A stretch of 5,848 bases of DNA from Pseudomonadota bacterium (GTDB lineage: Bacteria > Pseudomonadota > Gammaproteobacteria > CAMYNG01), in NCBI GenBank assembly GCA_020347585.1, contig CP070733.1, forward strand, positions 886,152 through 891,999, read 5' to 3'. A model generated the notes under the pieces. The model worked only from the letters and a program-made list of their open reading frames with translations. It did not search any database and was not told where the DNA came from. Positions 5,117-5,848 of the stretch are shown here, in pieces (position 1 is the stretch's first letter; every line of letters begins with the position of its first letter). The position numbers were made by a program, and so were the translations under genes.

Positions 5117-5683
5117 ATGATCTTTACAGAGACTGCGCTCAAGGGCGCTTTCATTCTCGACCTCGAACGACGCGAAGACAGCCGAGGATTCTTTGCTCGG
5201 GCGTTTTGTCAACATGAGTTCGAGGAGCACGGTCTGAAACCGGTCATTGCTCAAGCAAATGTTGCCTATAACCATACCAAGGGCATCATGCGCGGTATGC
5301 ATTTCCAGATCCCGCCGGCCGCCGAAACGAAGCTCGTTCGCTGCACGCGAGGAGCCATTCTGGACACAATTATCGATCTCCGGCCGGAATCGACTACTTA
5401 TCTGCAACACATCTCGGTGGAGTTGACCGAAGATAATCATCGAGCCCTGTACGTGCCCGAACGCTTCGCTCACGGCTATCAAGTGCTGGTTGATGAGACA
5501 GAGACGAGCTATCAGGTCGGCGAATTCTACAGCCCGTCAAACGAGCGCGCGCTACGCTACGATGACCCCGCTCTCGGACTATCCTGGCCACTTCCCGTGG
5601 CGGTGATCTCGGACAAAGACCGAGATGCTCCACTACTGGAGACCTGGGCGGAGCGATTGCGCGAAGAGATGACATTTAGTTAA
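5117..5683 (+). CDS. rfbC: dTDP-4-dehydrorhamnose 3,5-epimerase family protein (RmlC-like cupin)
   Basis: 188 residues from 5117 (190 from the in-frame ATG at 5111). RmlC enzymes epimerise C3 and C5 of dTDP-4-keto-6-deoxy-glucose on the route to dTDP-L-rhamnose; relatives act on other 4-keto sugars. The order of motifs is typical: DSRGFFAR (21-28), RGMHFQ with catalytic H62, TKLVRCTRG with K72, IDLRPES, ERFAHGYQV with H119, YQVGEFY with Y132 in the catalytic tyrosine position, YDDPALGLSWPL and SDKDR. The fold is a cytosolic dimeric cupin. GAGG at 5104-5107 sits 9 nt before 5117 but only 3 nt before 5111, so I prefer 5117. An oxidoreductase gene follows after 18 bp. RmlA, B and D partners are not in the window, so true RmlC and a 3- or 5-epimerase for another sugar cannot be told apart. 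The IS91 end about 60 bp upstream may have cut it from its original promoter. Confidence 0.9.
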   Translation: MIFTETALKGAFILDLERREDSRGFFARAFCQHEFEEHGLKPVIAQANVAYNHTKGIMRGMHFQIPPAAETKLVRCTRGAILDTIIDLRPESTTYLQHISVELTEDNHRALYVPERFAHGYQVLVDETETSYQVGEFYSPSNERALRYDDPALGLSWPLPVAVISDKDRDAPLLETWAERLREEMTFS

Positions 5684-5688
5684 TAGCC

Positions 5689-5695
5689 GGAGGAG
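5689..5695 (+). promoter_or_regulatory. Shine-Dalgarno GGAGGAG of the oxidoreductase gene
   Basis: A near-perfect purine-rich ribosome site lies 6 nt before the ATG at 5702 and in the 18-bp gap after the epimerase stop. It supports that start and a shared transcript with the epimerase gene. Confidence 0.75.
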
Positions 5696-5701
5696 AGGAA
5701 T

Positions 5702-5848
5702 ATGATCATCATTGACAATGCCCTCAAGGAGCGAGAGGCGAAGGGTGCGCCCATTCGTGTTGGAATGATCGGGGCCGGATTCATGGGGCGTGGTTTGGTC
5801 AATCAGATTGTCCACTCAGTGCCCGGCGAACGGATGGTGGCAATTTTC
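5702..5848 (+). CDS. NAD(P)-dependent oxidoreductase, N-terminal fragment (runs off right edge)
   Basis: 49 codons are visible and open to the edge. The start MIIIDNALKEREAKG, followed by IRVGMIGAGFMGRGL, is a Rossmann dinucleotide-binding unit with GAGFMG in the GxGxxG position (about residues 23-28), after a short N-terminal helix. This beginning resembles the NAD(P)-binding, homoserine-dehydrogenase-like oxidoreductases with a C-terminal SAF domain that occur in polysaccharide and sugar-modification clusters; a Gfo/Idh/MocA-type enzyme is the broader alternative. Substrate cannot be read from this part. It is translated from a strong ribosome site and probably co-transcribed with the epimerase gene, so a joint role in making or altering a nucleotide sugar is a reasonable inference. 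Confidence 0.78.
   Translation, partial: MIIIDNALKEREAKGAPIRVGMIGAGFMGRGLVNQIVHSVPGERMVAIF

Noticed and set aside
1..5848. CRISPR array, tRNA, rRNA, toxin-antitoxin or retron-like structure
   Set aside because: I looked for regularly spaced repeats, cloverleaf-like arms, small gene pairs and reverse-transcriptase motifs on both strands and saw none.

Overview
The window looks like an accessory, mosaic stretch of a proteobacterial chromosome. It is a surface-polysaccharide gene region that has been broken up by decayed IS91-family (rolling-circle, Y2-type transposase) insertion sequences. IS91-family remnants of this type are common in Beta- and Gammaproteobacteria, and the FadD-type ligase and RmlC-type epimerase fit that too. 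Nothing here fixes a genus.

Layout. (1) 1-1057, minus strand, visibly AT-richer than the rest: the first ~198 codons of a family 2 glycosyltransferase running off the left edge. Upstream of it are a 19-codon reading frame that overlaps its start by ATGA, and a frameshifted, 5'-truncated hexapeptide-repeat acetyltransferase. (2) ~1053-1454: remnant 1 of an IS91-family element, plus orientation, with the C-terminal part of the transposase gene, an internal deletion and the conserved 3' (oriIS-like) end. (3) 1504-3860, GC-rich, plus strand: an intact CapA-family metallophosphatase and an intact PAPS-dependent sulfotransferase, probably one transcription unit. (4) 3973-~4351, minus strand: only the last ~125 codons of a FadD-like acyl-CoA ligase, cut at its 5' side by the next element. 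(5) ~4352-5055: remnant 2 of a related IS91-family element in the same orientation, with a longer transposase C-terminus and the same 3' end (about 86% identical to remnant 1 over 169 bp by hand alignment). (6) 5117-5848, plus strand: an intact dTDP-4-dehydrorhamnose 3,5-epimerase-like gene followed after 18 bp by the start of an NAD(P)-dependent oxidoreductase that runs off the right edge.

How it fits together. The glycosyltransferase, acetyltransferase, sulfotransferase, CapA protein, epimerase and oxidoreductase are all types found in capsule, O-antigen or exopolysaccharide loci. They would supply sugar transfer, decoration (acetyl and sulfate) and nucleotide-sugar synthesis. The segment between the two IS91 3' ends (about 1455-5055) has the form of a transduced cargo unit: genes joined on the transposase side of an IS91-like element, as one-ended rolling-circle transposition would leave. 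That reading is inference; the truncated genes, paired remnants and composition change are seen directly. I did not find a wholly new defence or RNA system, CRISPR array, tRNA or rRNA.
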